From the NCBI GenBank assembly GCA_032173965.1, contig JAVUNC010000006.1, positions 38,163,870 to 38,227,869 of the forward strand: a DNA stretch of 64,000 nt. The letters are read 5' to 3'. The stretch is from Sitta carolinensis. Lineage: Eukaryota > Chordata > Aves > Passeriformes > Sittidae. The translations under genes were made by a program, and so were the position numbers. Below the pieces are notes generated by a model that saw nothing but the letters and a program-made list of their open reading frames with translations, searched no databases and was not told the DNA's origin. Every line of letters begins with the position of its first letter. Position 1 is the first letter of the stretch. Positions 26,301 through 37,365 of this stretch are shown in pieces.

Positions 26301-28376
26301 CTTGGTAACACTATGTATTTCAGTGCAGACTGTGAGAGATAACAATGAACTTCAACTCTCACTGCCCCAGGAGGGCTGTGGTATGGCATTTAGTCTTACT
26401 TCCTATAATTACATGTAATAAAATTGTGTTGTCATTGGTGTTATTGTAATTGGTATAAAAAGTTGCTTATAGCAAAATACTACAGATGCAGGCAGTGATT
26501 TTCTGCAGGAGGTCACAAATGGCAAGCTAGACTCTGGCAGATTAGTACTGCCAGAGTATAGTGCTTGCACAGTACAAGTCAGCTCTAGTTCATACTGCAC
26601 ATGGGAGAAAAGGGCTTGATTAACAGATTAGAAGCTGCTTTGGATGTTCAAAAGCATGCATGCGCCTGTGTATTTACTAGTACATATAAATCCAGGACAT
26701 TTAAAGTAAACAGTTAGAAACATAATAGTTTCCATTTTCAAATGGTCTGTTCTTAGTTAAAAGTGTGTTATTCTTTTTTTAGAAGCTCCTGTATTTACAC
26801 CATTTGTTCTAAGTTTTTTTAGCCAAATCAAATCAAGTCAGCTCTTGATTTGGAGAAGCCAGTGTTAATGGGAGGACTGCATGTGTCATTTATACCTCTG
26901 GCAGCACCACAGTGTACTTTGGAGGCATGAGTTAAGTGGGAGAGTCTGGAAACTTTGAGGGCTAATCTTTTTACAACCATGGATTTTCTATATAACCACA
27001 GGCAAGTCTCTTTGTCTTAATTTCCATCCTTGCACAGGGGAGATCAGTTCATGAGGGAGCCATGGATGTAAATTAGTTTGTGACTCAGAGAACAGGCAGA
27101 AATGAATAATCATATGATGCAGAAGAAGTGGTAGAGATCAAACAGAGAATTCAAATAGACCTACTGGAAGTGTCCTGCATAGTACAGGTAAACTCCAGTG
27201 CATGATGCATGTGGACAAAAGGGCTTGATTCAAGTTACACAAAGAATTTTGGGCCTGGCACAGCTCAGCTCAGTATTCTTGGTTTTGGAAATCAAAATCC
27301 TGTTCTTCACCTGCTGCTTTACTAGGTGCACAGCTGTGCACTGCATGCAGGCTCTGTTTCTCCATCTTTATCTGTTCATACAAATAGCTCTTGTAAACTG
27401 TTCCTCAGAAGGGGGACCTCATCACCTTGTGAGTGATCCTTCCATTTATCTCTTTCCCCACGTAACTAAAGACTTCCTATTACCATCACTTGATCCTAGT
27501 AACAACTTTAAATTACTGGGCCAAGCTATAAGACTGAAAACTGACAAGTCCATGCACCAAGGAGGTCGTGCAGATTCAATTACAAATGGTTTACAGAGGA
27601 TTCACTTTTCCCATTTCCACTTTTGTTTCTGTGGTGTGATTCAGTCCTGTTTTATTGTTCTGTGTTTTAACCCTTTATGTAAGTATTCTTGAAATCCAAA
27701 CGCTGAGTGGATTTTTTCATAGTGTTACAAAGGCTTTGGCAGCATTATTAAATATACATATATATAATTCATTTCCAGTGAGTCTAATTTTCCATGTGCA
27801 CCAGCCAAAGCTGTTAGGCATAGTGCCCAGCTTATGATCCATTGAAGAAAAGCATGCCTTAAGTTTTTCCAGGATTTTTCTGACCCATGTGGACATTGTC
27901 TTTTTGTTGTATTCTGTAAACAGGCAGACAAAAGAGATGCATGGAGTGGTAAATGAAAACTCTTGCTGAGTGGCTTTAAGTTGTGCTTGGTGGCATAAGT
28001 ACAGGTTTGAGCTTCTGTTGGGTTTTTATAAGGTACGTAAACAAGACAAGGGTTTTTTTTTTTTTTTTTTCCTGCTTTGATTGAATTTAAGGAAACAGCA
28101 TGCTCATGCAACTTCATCCTAGTATGCTGAAATGGATTTGTCTCCAAGCAATTTACAACATACCTAAACCATCTCTCATTTTTACTCCCACTCTGAAGGC
28201 AGGTGAGTTATGTAAGCCTCGTGTGAAAAAGCAGAACCTTTTGGTAATTGTCACGGATATATTGACTAACCCTGGAAAGTTCATCCCAACTATCTAAGTG
28301 ATTACACCAAAAACCTCGAATTCCTGTAAGCAGGGTAATTGAGATTGACATTGTATCTCAAGGAATTATCTTTGCC
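23383..28376. other. Intergenic sequence, no gene seen
   Basis: 5 kb of AT-rich sequence. It has a short tandem duplication (25787-25836, 30-bp period), a degenerate 50-bp direct repeat (26571-26621 and 27182-27232) and a T18 run (28053-28070). The 164-codon frame at 27198-27692 and the 140-codon frame at 27725-28147 (minus) show no domain or gene context. Confidence 0.5.
25787..25836. repeat. 30-bp tandem duplication, 1.7 copies
   Basis: AATTGTAAATTTATTTGTAG occurs at 25787-25806 and again, identically, at 25817-25836. Confidence 0.9.
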
Positions 28377-28742
28377 TCAATAACTATCTGAAAACATAAA
28401 ACAAAAATCCATTGTTAAGGAACCAAGTATCTCCAACTCTTGGGGTTTGGAAATTGCTTTAGGAAGTTTTTTGACCCAAGTATTCCAGTCAATTACAGGA
28501 TTGCTCCCACTGACCATCTCAGCAGGCTTACTATTTAATATCCTTTGGGTCAGGGGCAATTCTTTTACTGGCACACCAACTAGACAGGTTGAAAAAGGTT
28601 TCTCTGGTTTCGAATTGGACAGACATATGGTATCTGAACCAGCTGTCTTGGCTAAAGTCACCCTAACATTTGTTTTTGGCTCTTCCACAGGCAAATCTTT
28701 ACTACAATCAGCAAGCAAAGCTAGCAAGCACCAGCGTAACAT
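28377..28742 (-). pseudogene. env: Retroviral envelope N-terminal remnant
   Basis: A 121-codon open stretch on the minus strand resembles the start of the surface subunit of avian class II retroviral envelopes: a Thr/Cys-containing TCLVG-type motif in the middle and a PQELE-type motif near the end. The fusion and transmembrane subunit are absent, and the reading stops at 28377. A 132-codon frame on the plus strand (28447-28845) is its antisense shadow. Confidence 0.65.
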
Positions 28743-29049
28743 TCAATTTAGCTCCATTCTTTTCATGAGCTATTTTCTGGCAAAAGATTTTTCCATGTAT
28801 TTCTATTCAAGAATTTTACTGTCATCCTCTCTTAAAATTATTTAAAAACCCAAATGGCTGCATAAAATTTTTTCACCTTTAAAATTTCAATGAAAGGGGA
28901 TCTACAGCATAAAAAACCACAAATCACACTTTTGCCAAAAAAAGCTCTACAAAACCAACAAATAACACATTTATCATTAACACAAAATCAGGATTTGAGG
29001 ATTCCACTGATGAACAAGGAACATCAGTCATGACCTGTTTCCTCTCTAC

Positions 29050-29345
29050 TCGGCTCACGTCTGTGTACTTGCTTCTTCGGTCTTGAGCTCGTCAACATGT
29101 TCTTGAGTGCAATACGTTTTGATGCTTTTCGCTGGAACCCACCTGGGTCCTGCAGCTGTATAGACACCCTTTACCCCAAGTTATTAATCGAAAAGGACCT
29201 TCAATTTGTCCTGTCTCGAGGTTTCTAATTTAAACAGGAGGATGCTCTTACAATTTAGCATGTGTATCATTTGAAAAATGTCTAAAAATTGGTGGCTCAG
29301 GTTCTGTAGATGAACTATTTAAAGGTCTTTTAGCCAACAGCAGAA
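29050..29345 (-). pseudogene. pol: Retroviral integrase C-terminal remnant
   Basis: The minus strand encodes a degraded stretch typical of the integrase C-terminal DNA-binding domain, with the Trp/Gly-rich turn and a WVPAK-type segment. At least two in-frame stops and one frameshift near the glycine-rich turn interrupt it. Only about 95 codons remain. It cannot act as an enzyme. Confidence 0.72.
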
Positions 29346-31721
29346 AGCAAAAGCTTACTTGACATGAGCTTCAGTCAATCAATATGGGTACACGTACATT
29401 TGCTTAAAACAATGCTTGCTTGTTAGCCTTAGAATACAATGCACAGTACTTCATTATTAAGCTTAAAACTTTTTATATCTTGACAGATATATTTTTCTGC
29501 TATCCTAAGGTTTTCTTGACCTAGATTCAAGACACTACTTATTGTCTAATGTCCTTCCTCACTATCCAATGTTACTTTTTTACTTTCAGAATCAGCATCT
29601 ACAATATAGCTCTAAGTTTTCTGTTGTCTACTGTCTCTGAGGCCTGCTTTTACATCTTTCCCAGAACCCTTTACTTTTAATGATTCCCACAGAATTCCTT
29701 TCAGGAAAGGGAATGAAATTGGGAATTCAATGAGGATCATTTGGGCAAGCTTTGTTCTGTATTCTTGCACTTCATGTCATCCCATTCACATTTCTGGTGT
29801 TCAGAACGCATCTGGAAATTTCTTTAATTTTTTTAAATTTCCTTTTGTCTGTTTCTACTCTGTATCCTTGTTTCCCTTTCTTCCCTGGTTTTAGGGATTG
29901 CAATAGGAATAATTTTGGGAAGTATAGGTCCATTTCACTGCAACTAAATGTATCTCAGTACAATTGTGTGTGTTCACTCCATTTCAAATCTTCTGGATTT
30001 TTCCATTTAATTTTTGATTCACCATATCTCCTTTCCAGTGAGTTTGTTGAACTCTTTCTTCCAATTTCAAGATTTCATTCCCTTTCCTGAAAGGAAGAAT
30101 TTCCTTTCCACTACTTGCCTATACCATTAGGTATTGCAAAAGCCCAAGGAATTAGCACTAGCTAATTAACTTTATCTGACTACTACACTGAAAAGGCCTC
30201 AGTTTTTAAAGGTGTATATATAGTTGATTTCCCCTGTTTTCAATAAGAATTAACCAGCCTAATACCTTTAAAAATTAAGCTTTTCTTTAGCTATATGCAA
30301 TCCAATATAATCTCTTTGAGTGTGCTCTTTTCCCTCTCTCATGCAATCCTTGCGTATACATTATAAACATCAAATCTCTGCAGACCAACATTTACTAAAA
30401 ATTTTCCTTGAATGGCACTGTATTTGCTGATGTGTGAAAGACAACATGAACAGGCACTCCAGAAAAATGGGTTTTTTGGGAACTGTTTGGGGACAGTCAG
30501 CAGATATGGCACTGTGCAATGTGTGTTGTCTGAAAAGAGAGTGTGATAGCTTACTATATATACAGAGTTTTACCAAATTGAATACAAGATTCTGATTTTT
30601 TTTTTTTTCTTAAATAACCCAACAGATGTTGCTACTGTGGGAAATCTTTCACCAATAAATAGAAGTATCAGCCAAGACCTTGCACCCCAACCTCCTTCAT
30701 TTATCACAACAACCCTGGCTGCAATACTCCTTCACCACCTAGGCAAATGTAGCCTCAGAGCTCAGCCAGCATCCCCTCCAGAGAGCCAAACAACAGGCAA
30801 TAGTCTTTCCTCTCATGCTAGAATCTCTACCAACCCAAGACAATCCGGTGAGGTTGACAGCTGGAAGGAAGGTCTTGTTGCTGTTCCATTTCTTTGTTAT
30901 TGCTTGCATGTGGAAAGGAAAAGGCAGTGATTTGTTCTACCATATGGGAAATATCTTCTGGGGAGTCAGTGACAACCTTGGCAGCCAGGGAGGGCGTATG
31001 ATAAGATGGCAACAGCTGCATGTGACCTATGTTCTCACAGGGCCCTTGACAGAACTTTATGATCATGCAAATGCCTTACAGACTGATACATTAAAAACCT
31101 GCATCTCCATAGAAGTAATATGGCTCTAAGTGTCAAGTCACATTCATTAGTTATAATTCATGTGTCTGCCTTCCTTGGGAGTCAGCACCATCTTATGATT
31201 GAAGATACTGTCACTATGGAATTGACAGGAATTGTCTTTTATTTTGTCTTTTAATATTATGTCTTTTAATCCTTATTACCAAACTGATCAGTATGTTCTC
31301 ACTCCTTGTGGAAGAAAAACAGCCTGGCATGGCAACAGCAGAGGAGACCAGCATGTCTGCCCTCCCTCCAAGACAAGAAGCACAGACAGAAATATCTGGA
31401 AAAGGAACCAGCATTGACATGGTTCTCAATTGTCCTTTTCTACAACACCAGGGCTGGCCAAGCTAAAGCCCATTCATGCTCAGGTCTTCATGACTCGTCT
31501 CAGTGGAGAACCTCCGCAACTATGCAATAAACAGAGATATGCTGAACAGTTTTGGAAATATAGAACTAGGCACCTAAGAGAGGGATCTTCAAAAAGTGAT
31601 GCAGTGAGTGGGATATTGTTTACCAGTAGAAAATTGCAGGAGAAGGAGCAGCTGCCCAGCCCTGGTCCTTGAAAAGAGCTATATACCTAGCTCAGTGATG
31701 GTGATAAGGCAATTGTGTCTG
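29346..31721. other. Intergenic sequence with a 25-bp inverted repeat
   Basis: 2.4 kb of AT-rich sequence. It contains a perfect 25-bp inverted repeat (29695-29719 against 30072-30096) bounding about 402 bp, and a T-run near 30598-30608. I see no gene. The 97- and 104-codon frames at 30637-31129 have no recognisable features. Confidence 0.5.
29695..30096. repeat. Span bounded by 25-bp perfect inverted repeats
   Basis: TTCCTTTCAGGAAAGGGAAT plus GAAAT at 29695-29719 recurs as its exact reverse complement at 30072-30096. Each arm also holds an internal near-palindrome (CCTTTC-AG-GAAAGG). The 352-bp interior has no long open frame. The only possible target duplication is a weak GAA triplet on each side. 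Confidence 0.55.
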
Positions 31722-32179
31722 CTCCAGGTACTGGAGTGAGTCCAACAAAGGGACATGAAGATGAATAAGTGATTGGAGCATATGTTTTACAAGGAGAGGC
31801 TGAGGGAGATGGGACAGCTCAGTCTGAAGAAGCAAAGGCTTATGGGGAATCTTACTAATGTGTATGAACACCTGAAGGGAGGTTGTAAAGAAGAGAGAGC
31901 CAGGATCTTTTCAGTGGTACCCAGAAAAAGGGTAAAAGGAAATCGGAACAAATTAATTAAATTTCATCGAACCACAGCCAAATATGTTTACAATGAGTGT
32001 GCTCATACAGAGCAGGTTGCCAAGGGAGATTGTGGTATTTACATGTGGAGATATTAAAAAAAATAGACATGGTCCTGGACGAGTCGCTGCAGTTGACTCT
32101 ACTTTGGGATGGTAGTGCTTGGACTACACAATCTTCAGGGATCCCTTTCTATCTCAAAACCTCTAGGGTTCTGTGATGA
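31722..32179 (+). mobile_element. CR1 LINE, 5'-truncated, old copy
   Basis: The plus strand shows the ORF2 end of CR1 (TGGAGTGAGTCCAACAAAGG, GAGAGGCTGAGGGAGATGGG, GAGAGCCAGGATCTTTTCAG), a diverged 3' UTR (ATCTTCAGGGATCCCTTTCT) and one tail octamer at TTCTGTGATG. Divergence and several indels mark an old insertion. Confidence 0.88.
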
Positions 32180-33714
32180 GCCGAAGACATACAATAATTT
32201 CAAGCCTTTTAGGCAGCAATGAAATCTCTTTTCTGACATTTTCATTTAGCCTAAGTAATAAAACGGTCATTAAGTCATGAAAAAAATGAGAAGAAGCACA
32301 ACTATAGCCAGAGGGTTAGGGTAAGTCAGGTTGAAATTTCTTGCTTCATATAATATTGCATAGTGATATGAAGTATTATAGGTTTTGAGAGAAAAGAAGT
32401 AGGTTTGAAGAAAAAAAGTATTTTTTCAGAACACCAACTGCTTGGTGATAAGGAAATGTTGTGCAATATTAGAAGAGATACTTAGATTCAGATCTGTATC
32501 TCCCACGTGCCAGCTGATTGCTCCAGTACTGGAATTATTAGGTACCAGCCATAACACAGGAATGTAATGATTTTGGGAGGGAAGTGAGTGAAGATTAGAC
32601 CAGAACCTGTGGGTTTGATACATGCGGGAATCTGTAAGTTGTCAGAATGAGATTCACAAAAGAACTGAAAACAGTTAAAGAACCTCATGTGTCCATACGC
32701 ATACATATTCTCACCTATGCAAATGTGAGCGAAAACAATGCAGAAAATCACAGGCAATACAGGCAATACTTGAGCAATCATTTTATCCTAAGTTGAATCT
32801 GGTTGTAAATGAAACCCACGGAAAACACTGCTCAAGAGACCTGTGGATTTCACCTAGGGGAAAAAAAGGCAATGTCATCCACAGTTGAAAATGAAAGGGC
32901 TGTGAAACTCTTTTGGCTGACCTCCAAATGCCTGTAAAAAATAAAAAAAACCTTGCAGTTAGCTTAGGAAGTTTGAATCTGTCAAAATGCCATACTACTA
33001 CTGTGAACAGAAATTCCGCACAACTTACTAAACAAGACAGGATATTGGCAATTTTGCATGATGGCCAGAATCTGACTATAATGCCCAGTAGGACAAGGAA
33101 CACCAGTACCTTGTTGGGGTTAACCAGAAAGAAGTGAACACTCAGACCATCTACCAAGTCTGATCCATAGTGCCACAAAATATGTAAACTGTGTTCCCCA
33201 GGTAGTACATGGAAGGAGATAGAAAAATTCAGAGGACCTAAGCTAGATCCTCATATAAAATGATGTGAACATTCTTCTGCATCAAATTAGCTATCTAAAT
33301 CCCCAAAAGAATTCAGCTGCTGCCAGACTCCTGGCCAAAGATGAATCCAGAATCCCATAAACATCTTTGAAAGAGCTACACATTTCAAAGGGCGAACATA
33401 AGAAAGGGCATACTAAGTCAATGTCCTAGGTATGCTTTTATCTGAGATTACTGAAACCCATATTACAGAGAACTGTGCAACTGAGGTTGTGGGAGTGGTA
33501 TGAAATAGACTCCAGACTCAAGTTTAATTTATAACCCTGCAAAGGAAAGGAAAAAAGTTCACTGGACTAACAGAAGAATGCAAACGTGAACACGATTCTG
33601 TAATTTGGTGGCTGGACAACCCTGCAGGATGGGGGATACTTACATCACAGAACATTTTCACCTTTAAAGGTCTGGAATTTCCCTGAAGTCTTTTGGAAAT
33701 AAAAACGCAGCAAC
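32180..33714. other. Intergenic sequence just downstream of NRXN3
   Basis: 1.5 kb of AT-rich sequence. The longest frame (131 codons, minus, 32783-33178) has no recognisable domain. It lies beyond the best candidate poly(A) site of NRXN3, but could be UTR if a more distal site is used. Confidence 0.5.
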
Positions 33715-33737
33715 ATCCAGGGCTTTGGGAAGAACAT

Positions 33738-33743
33738 TTTATT
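33738..33743 (-). promoter_or_regulatory. NRXN3: Candidate distal poly(A) signal AATAAA of NRXN3
   Basis: The minus strand reads CAATAAAATG here, followed about 20-40 bases later by a GT/T-rich element (TGGATGTTGCTGCGTTTTTA). This is the best-formed cleavage context downstream of the stop. Cleavage would fall at roughly 33710-33728. Confidence 0.5.
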
Positions 33744-34205
33744 GCTAAGCATATCTTTAAACAAAATGCAACTAAGAAAAGAAAAAGAATCAAAAGAAGA
33801 AGAAAAAGAAAGGAAAAAAAGCAATAACATCACGATAACTCAAATAAAAATTGTCCAGGTTGTCCATAAAGCAACAGGGATATGGTAGTAGCCCACATAC
33901 AGAAATGCACATGTTCCCAAAAACTGTCCAATAGAAACTTACACAAAAAAGGAAAGTGTAAATATTTTTCCTTTAACTTAAAAAAGGAAAGCAAAAAGGA
34001 AAGGAAGAAAGAAAGAAAGCAGGAAATCATTTCACAAGACTCCAAGACTCCAAGAACAGCAATCTTTTACAGACATCAAGATATAGTCAACTTTTATATA
34101 GTTTCGGCCAGTTAAGTCATCTAAAATCGTGCCTTCATACCTTTTTAAAACCTGTCTATTTTTTTTTCTTTTTAGTATAAAAAATAAAAAAGAAAAAAGC
34201 TCAAC

Positions 34206-34251
34206 CTCACACACGCGCACACGCACCACACACACGCACACATACACGCAC
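34206..34251. repeat. CA-rich (GT-rich in the transcript) tract
   Basis: Imperfect CACA/CACGCA repeats within the NRXN3 3' UTR. Confidence 0.9.
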
Positions 34252-34946
34252 TGAAAATATTTGTTAACATGAAAGTGTCTTCTCTAAGTGTTTGAGAAGA
34301 CTGTTTTTTTGAATTTAAGTTCCCATGTGCGTGTGTGTATCTGATGAAACTTCTTCAAAGTCAAATATTCATGCGACTTATAAACACCAGCAAGAGTAGA
34401 TTTCTAAACCTAAACAGCTGATTAGTTTTCATCCGCATACAGCAAAAGTTTTCATTTCTCATATCCCAGGGTTCTTACCCATCATGGGTTTTGTTGTTTC
34501 CCTCTCTGTCTCTTTCTCTCCCTCATCTACGTTTTTGCACATGGTAGGCATGGCTGTCAAATCACCTCACTATTGTTCTGTACAGTAAGATAATCATTTT
34601 CACAATGACTGGGAAAATGTAGAAACCAAACAATCAAATTAAATAAGTTAAATAAAAGATAAGACATTCCCAATTTAACCATAAAACAGTATATACACCA
34701 TCAGGGTATCCATATAGAAATTATACTAGCAAAAAAATAGTAGTAAAATATGTAAACAAAATTTCAGATTTTTCTTTTTTTGACACAGGTAACTGTGACA
34801 AAGCTAAAACACACGCTCCCTTCACATTTTAAGGTTTGCTTTTGTTGTCTGTTTCTTTTTACTCTGTTCTTCAAGAATATTCTCATTCTGCATTAGGACC
34901 ATAACAGAACTTCTGTTCCAGCTGTCCCATCAAACGTACCATGATA

Positions 34947-34980
34947 AATATATATGTGTGTATATATATATATATAATAT
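34947..34980. repeat. TA/TG dinucleotide repeat
   Basis: Alternating TA with a short TG interruption in the NRXN3 3' UTR. Confidence 0.9.
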
Positions 34981-36404
34981 TATTAAATTAATTTTTCTTT
35001 ATTCTTTGTGTGTCACAGCAGCTTTATTTATTTTCTTTTATATAAAAGAGAAGGAAAAGGGAGAAAGGGCAAATGGAAAGACAGAGACGATCTGAAATGT
35101 CAAGCTACAAAATTAAAATATTACATATGAAAAACAGTTATATGTCAAAAACCCTATTTAATTTGCATTCTTTTACAAGTGTTTAGCTTTTCTGACATTT
35201 ATTGATCTTGTCACAAGTTGAACTCCAGTGGTGTCTTTCTGATCTCTTTATTAAACTGATTTATTATTTTTTTTTTGCATGCATTGCAAGGTCACAGAAC
35301 CAGAACCCAGAGGAAGGTTCCTTTATTTTTGCACATTATATTCAGCTCAGAATGGTTAATAACTTTTAAGCATTCTTTTTTGAATCTCCGAATCCCGTTA
35401 ACCTTACTTTGGTTGTCTAATGCATATTGAGTTCTACACTCAAATAAAGCCAATGACTGATCAGAACAGACCCAAACCCATCTGCTCTTCAGTTCAATTG
35501 CAAATATACGAGCCAGATCCAAGAGAACCAGCTTTCCATGACAATTTTCCTCAGCACCACTCATCAGACATTTTCACTGACTTGTTAGCAAACAACTTAA
35601 TTACAAATGACGGATTCTAGAGACAATACAACCAGATATGCAGAGTAAACACCATGGGTAGCTTTTGAGTTCATATATGGTAATAGTCTCTCTTTATTTA
35701 TTATGGATATTTTTTTCCGAGATTTCTTCTCGAGTCATGTCCTGGGTCACCCCCCACACCATTCCACTCACTCTTCCCTCCCTCACCCAAAAGTAATCAA
35801 AGAAATCAAACAAAAAGCAACCTAAGAAACAAAACAAAACCAAACCAAAAACCAACAATCTCCAAAATCATTTATTCCCCTCCTCCAATCTCGAAAAATT
35901 ATTTGTATGCTGGACACGGCCAGATCAGTTTGTTCAATATTTCTTTGTTGTTTAATAATGCTTGTAATTTTTTTTTCTTTCTCCTTTTTTTTTTTTTTTT
36001 TTTTTTGTTTTTTAAATAAGTAAACTGAAAAATTATTGATACAGTCAGGGATCACGAACATTGTTAAAGACTCACTTGAAGATATGAAACAAGTAAGCCA
36101 TGAAGTCTTCTACCTTTGCAGAGAGTTCAGCGGAGGAGGAGATTTGGAGATGTCCAAGTTCACTAACAGAGCAGAGCTGTGCGCGCCATCTCCAGAACGC
36201 TAAGTGTGCTTTATAATACATTAGGGCAAAGTTTGCTGACTCCAAGTGATGACTTAGACATTAACAGTCACTGCTGAAATTTTTTCCCAATACTTTTTCC
36301 CACAAACGATATCTCCCAATCATCTCGTTTGCTGCAATGGTTCTGATATCTCAGTTAAATCTCATTAAGTATTTATATATTTATATATAAATAATTATTC
36401 TTTT

Positions 36405-37330
36405 TTACACATAATACTCTTTGTCCTTGTTTTTCTGCTTCTTGTGGCCGCTCTTTGAGCTCTGCTGCTTCTCCTTCACGAGCGTGCCGTTGCTCTGGGC
36501 TGAGTTGCTGATGTAGTTCCGCGTCTCGTCCACCTGATAGGACCCCTCGTCCCTGTTCCTGTACTTGTACATGGCGTACAGGAGGATGAGGATGCAGAGG
36601 GCGGCAGCAGCCACAATGCCGACGACCATCCCCGTTGTGCTGCTCGACTCACGGACCACCTCTGAGGCCCCCGGAACCCGTCTGATTCCCGGCTCCGTGG
36701 GGTTTGCTGTGGGCACATTACGGAACATGGGGGAAGTGATTAGCGGGCTCTTCAGCTTTGTGCTGTCTAGCTCATAGGCAGTGGGCAACGGAAGCAAGAC
36801 TATGTCAGGCTGGGGTTTGAGCTCACGGTTATTCATTTTGCCGGCTGGCAATTTGGGAACCATCACAGTCGAGGACGAAGCTGTGGAGCGGATCAGCTCA
36901 GGGGACAAAGACGTGGTAGTAGTCCTACCAGTTTCGGAGACTTTGTTAGGTCTAAAGTCCTTGGATTCCCACTTGGGTGCGTGTGCTTTGTAGCCACCTT
37001 CGAAGATTGAAGTGGAAAGACTCTTATCTGTTACCAAGGAGAAGGTGGTGTAAAAATCTTCATCATCAGTAGGGGGTAGGTTAGAGTCAAAGGTTTCCCC
37101 TGAGCCATACCCAGATATCACCAAGCCATCATCATCACAACCATCGCTGCCTTGGTCCGACAAGCAAGGTAACCCCGCCTCAGAGGTCATGGACAGGGAA
37201 TCTTTGGTGGTCTCAATAATGGTGAGGAGGGGGCGAAAGGTAGGGGGAAGTGTAATGAAAGGTGCACGAGTAGCAATAGGAGGGATATCTAAAGGGTCTT
37301 CTACAAGTAGAGGGATAACTAATTCACCTC
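36405..37330 (-). CDS. NRXN3: Neurexin-3 terminal coding exon (stalk, transmembrane helix, cytoplasmic tail)
   Basis: Neurexins are presynaptic adhesion receptors that bind neuroligins, LRRTMs and cerebellins. This exon supplies the membrane-proximal part. Reading begins in a split Gly codon after the acceptor AG at 37332-37331 and runs 308 residues to TAA at 36407-36405. Residues 1-230 are a Ser/Thr/Pro-rich stalk with an acidic patch (59-68), two Cys (56, 65), SG dipeptides at 73-74 and 77-78, and a DDED motif further on. Residues about 234-255 (36567-36632) form the transmembrane helix, beginning [19 protein letters not shown] basic YKYRNRDEG segment follows, then a tail with [11 protein letters not shown] and the PDZ ligand EYYV. 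The QVDETRNY and [15 protein letters not shown] versions of the tail point to paralogue 3 rather than NRXN1 (HVDESRNY). The open frame continues 16 codons into the intron with no support, so I start at the acceptor. The frame is intact. Confidence 0.95.
36707..36737 (-). promoter_or_regulatory. NRXN3: Internal alternative acceptor in the terminal exon (short-stalk form)
   Basis: On the minus strand a C/T-rich stretch ending GTGCCCACAG precedes CAAACCCCACGGAG. Using it starts the exon at 36706 with the second base of a codon, the same phase as the other two SS5 acceptors, and the product resumes at ANPTEPG. It drops 624 bases (208 codons) of stalk and keeps the transmembrane helix and tail. 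Established neurexin isoforms resume at an equivalent ANPT position. Use in this species is inferred. Confidence 0.65.
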
Positions 37331-37365
37331 CTGGTATGGAAAAGAGAAAAAAAAGAAGATTAGTA
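37331..37365 (-). promoter_or_regulatory. NRXN3: Splice acceptor and polypyrimidine tract of the long terminal exon
   Basis: On the minus strand a tract of about 20 mostly T/C bases (TTCTTTTTTTTCTCTTTTCC) leads into ATACCAG, and coding sequence characteristic of neurexin-3 starts directly after it. The exon begins with the second base of a codon (phase 1). Using this site includes the full 208-codon stalk insert. Confidence 0.85.

Larger units (their letters stand above)
28377..29345 (-). mobile_element. Endogenous retrovirus remnant (class II, ERVK-like), pol end plus env start
   Basis: On the minus strand an integrase C-terminal remnant (29345-29050) is followed by a surface-envelope remnant (28742-28377), the usual order of pol and env in a retrovirus. 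Both are broken by stops and at least one frameshift, so the copy is inert. I found no gag, protease, reverse transcriptase or paired LTRs in the flanks, so it is an internal fragment with undefined ends. Class II assignment rests on the character of the integrase tail and envelope start as I recognise them. Confidence 0.72.
33715..36404 (-). other. NRXN3: NRXN3 3' untranslated region (inferred extent)
   Basis: About 2.7 kb follows the stop codon without dispersed repeats. On the transcript strand it has AATAAA hexamers at 35871-35876, 35693-35698, 35332-35337, 35260-35265, 35247-35252, 35023-35028, 34998-35003 and 33738-33743, so tandem alternative polyadenylation is possible. It contains an A22 tract (35985-36006), a TA repeat (34947-34980), a GT-rich tract (34206-34251) and a Pumilio-type site UGUAUAUA (34690-34697). 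A 90-codon open frame at 35292-35564 in the UTR has no recognisable features. The distal end is inferred from the last well-formed poly(A) signal. A shorter UTR cannot be excluded. Confidence 0.6.

Noticed and set aside
27198..27692. 164-codon plus-strand frame, one of the longest outside NRXN3
   Set aside because: It is Cys/Phe-rich in the way of translated AT-rich DNA, with no domain, no splice or promoter context and no repeat family. It is most likely chance.
27725..28147. 140-codon minus-strand frame
   Set aside because: It includes a lysine run made by the T18 tract at 28053-28070 and shows no recognisable protein features.
28447..28845. 132-codon plus-strand frame
   Set aside because: It is antisense to the retroviral envelope remnant, whose minus-strand reading explains it.
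32783..33178. 131-codon minus-strand frame just beyond the NRXN3 UTR
   Set aside because: Hydrophobic, low-complexity reading of AT-rich DNA with no recognised family and no splice link to NRXN3.
36476..36993. Several frames antisense to or out of frame with the neurexin-3 exon
   Set aside because: They are shadows of the GC-rich coding exon. Only the minus-strand frame ending in EYYV matches a known protein.
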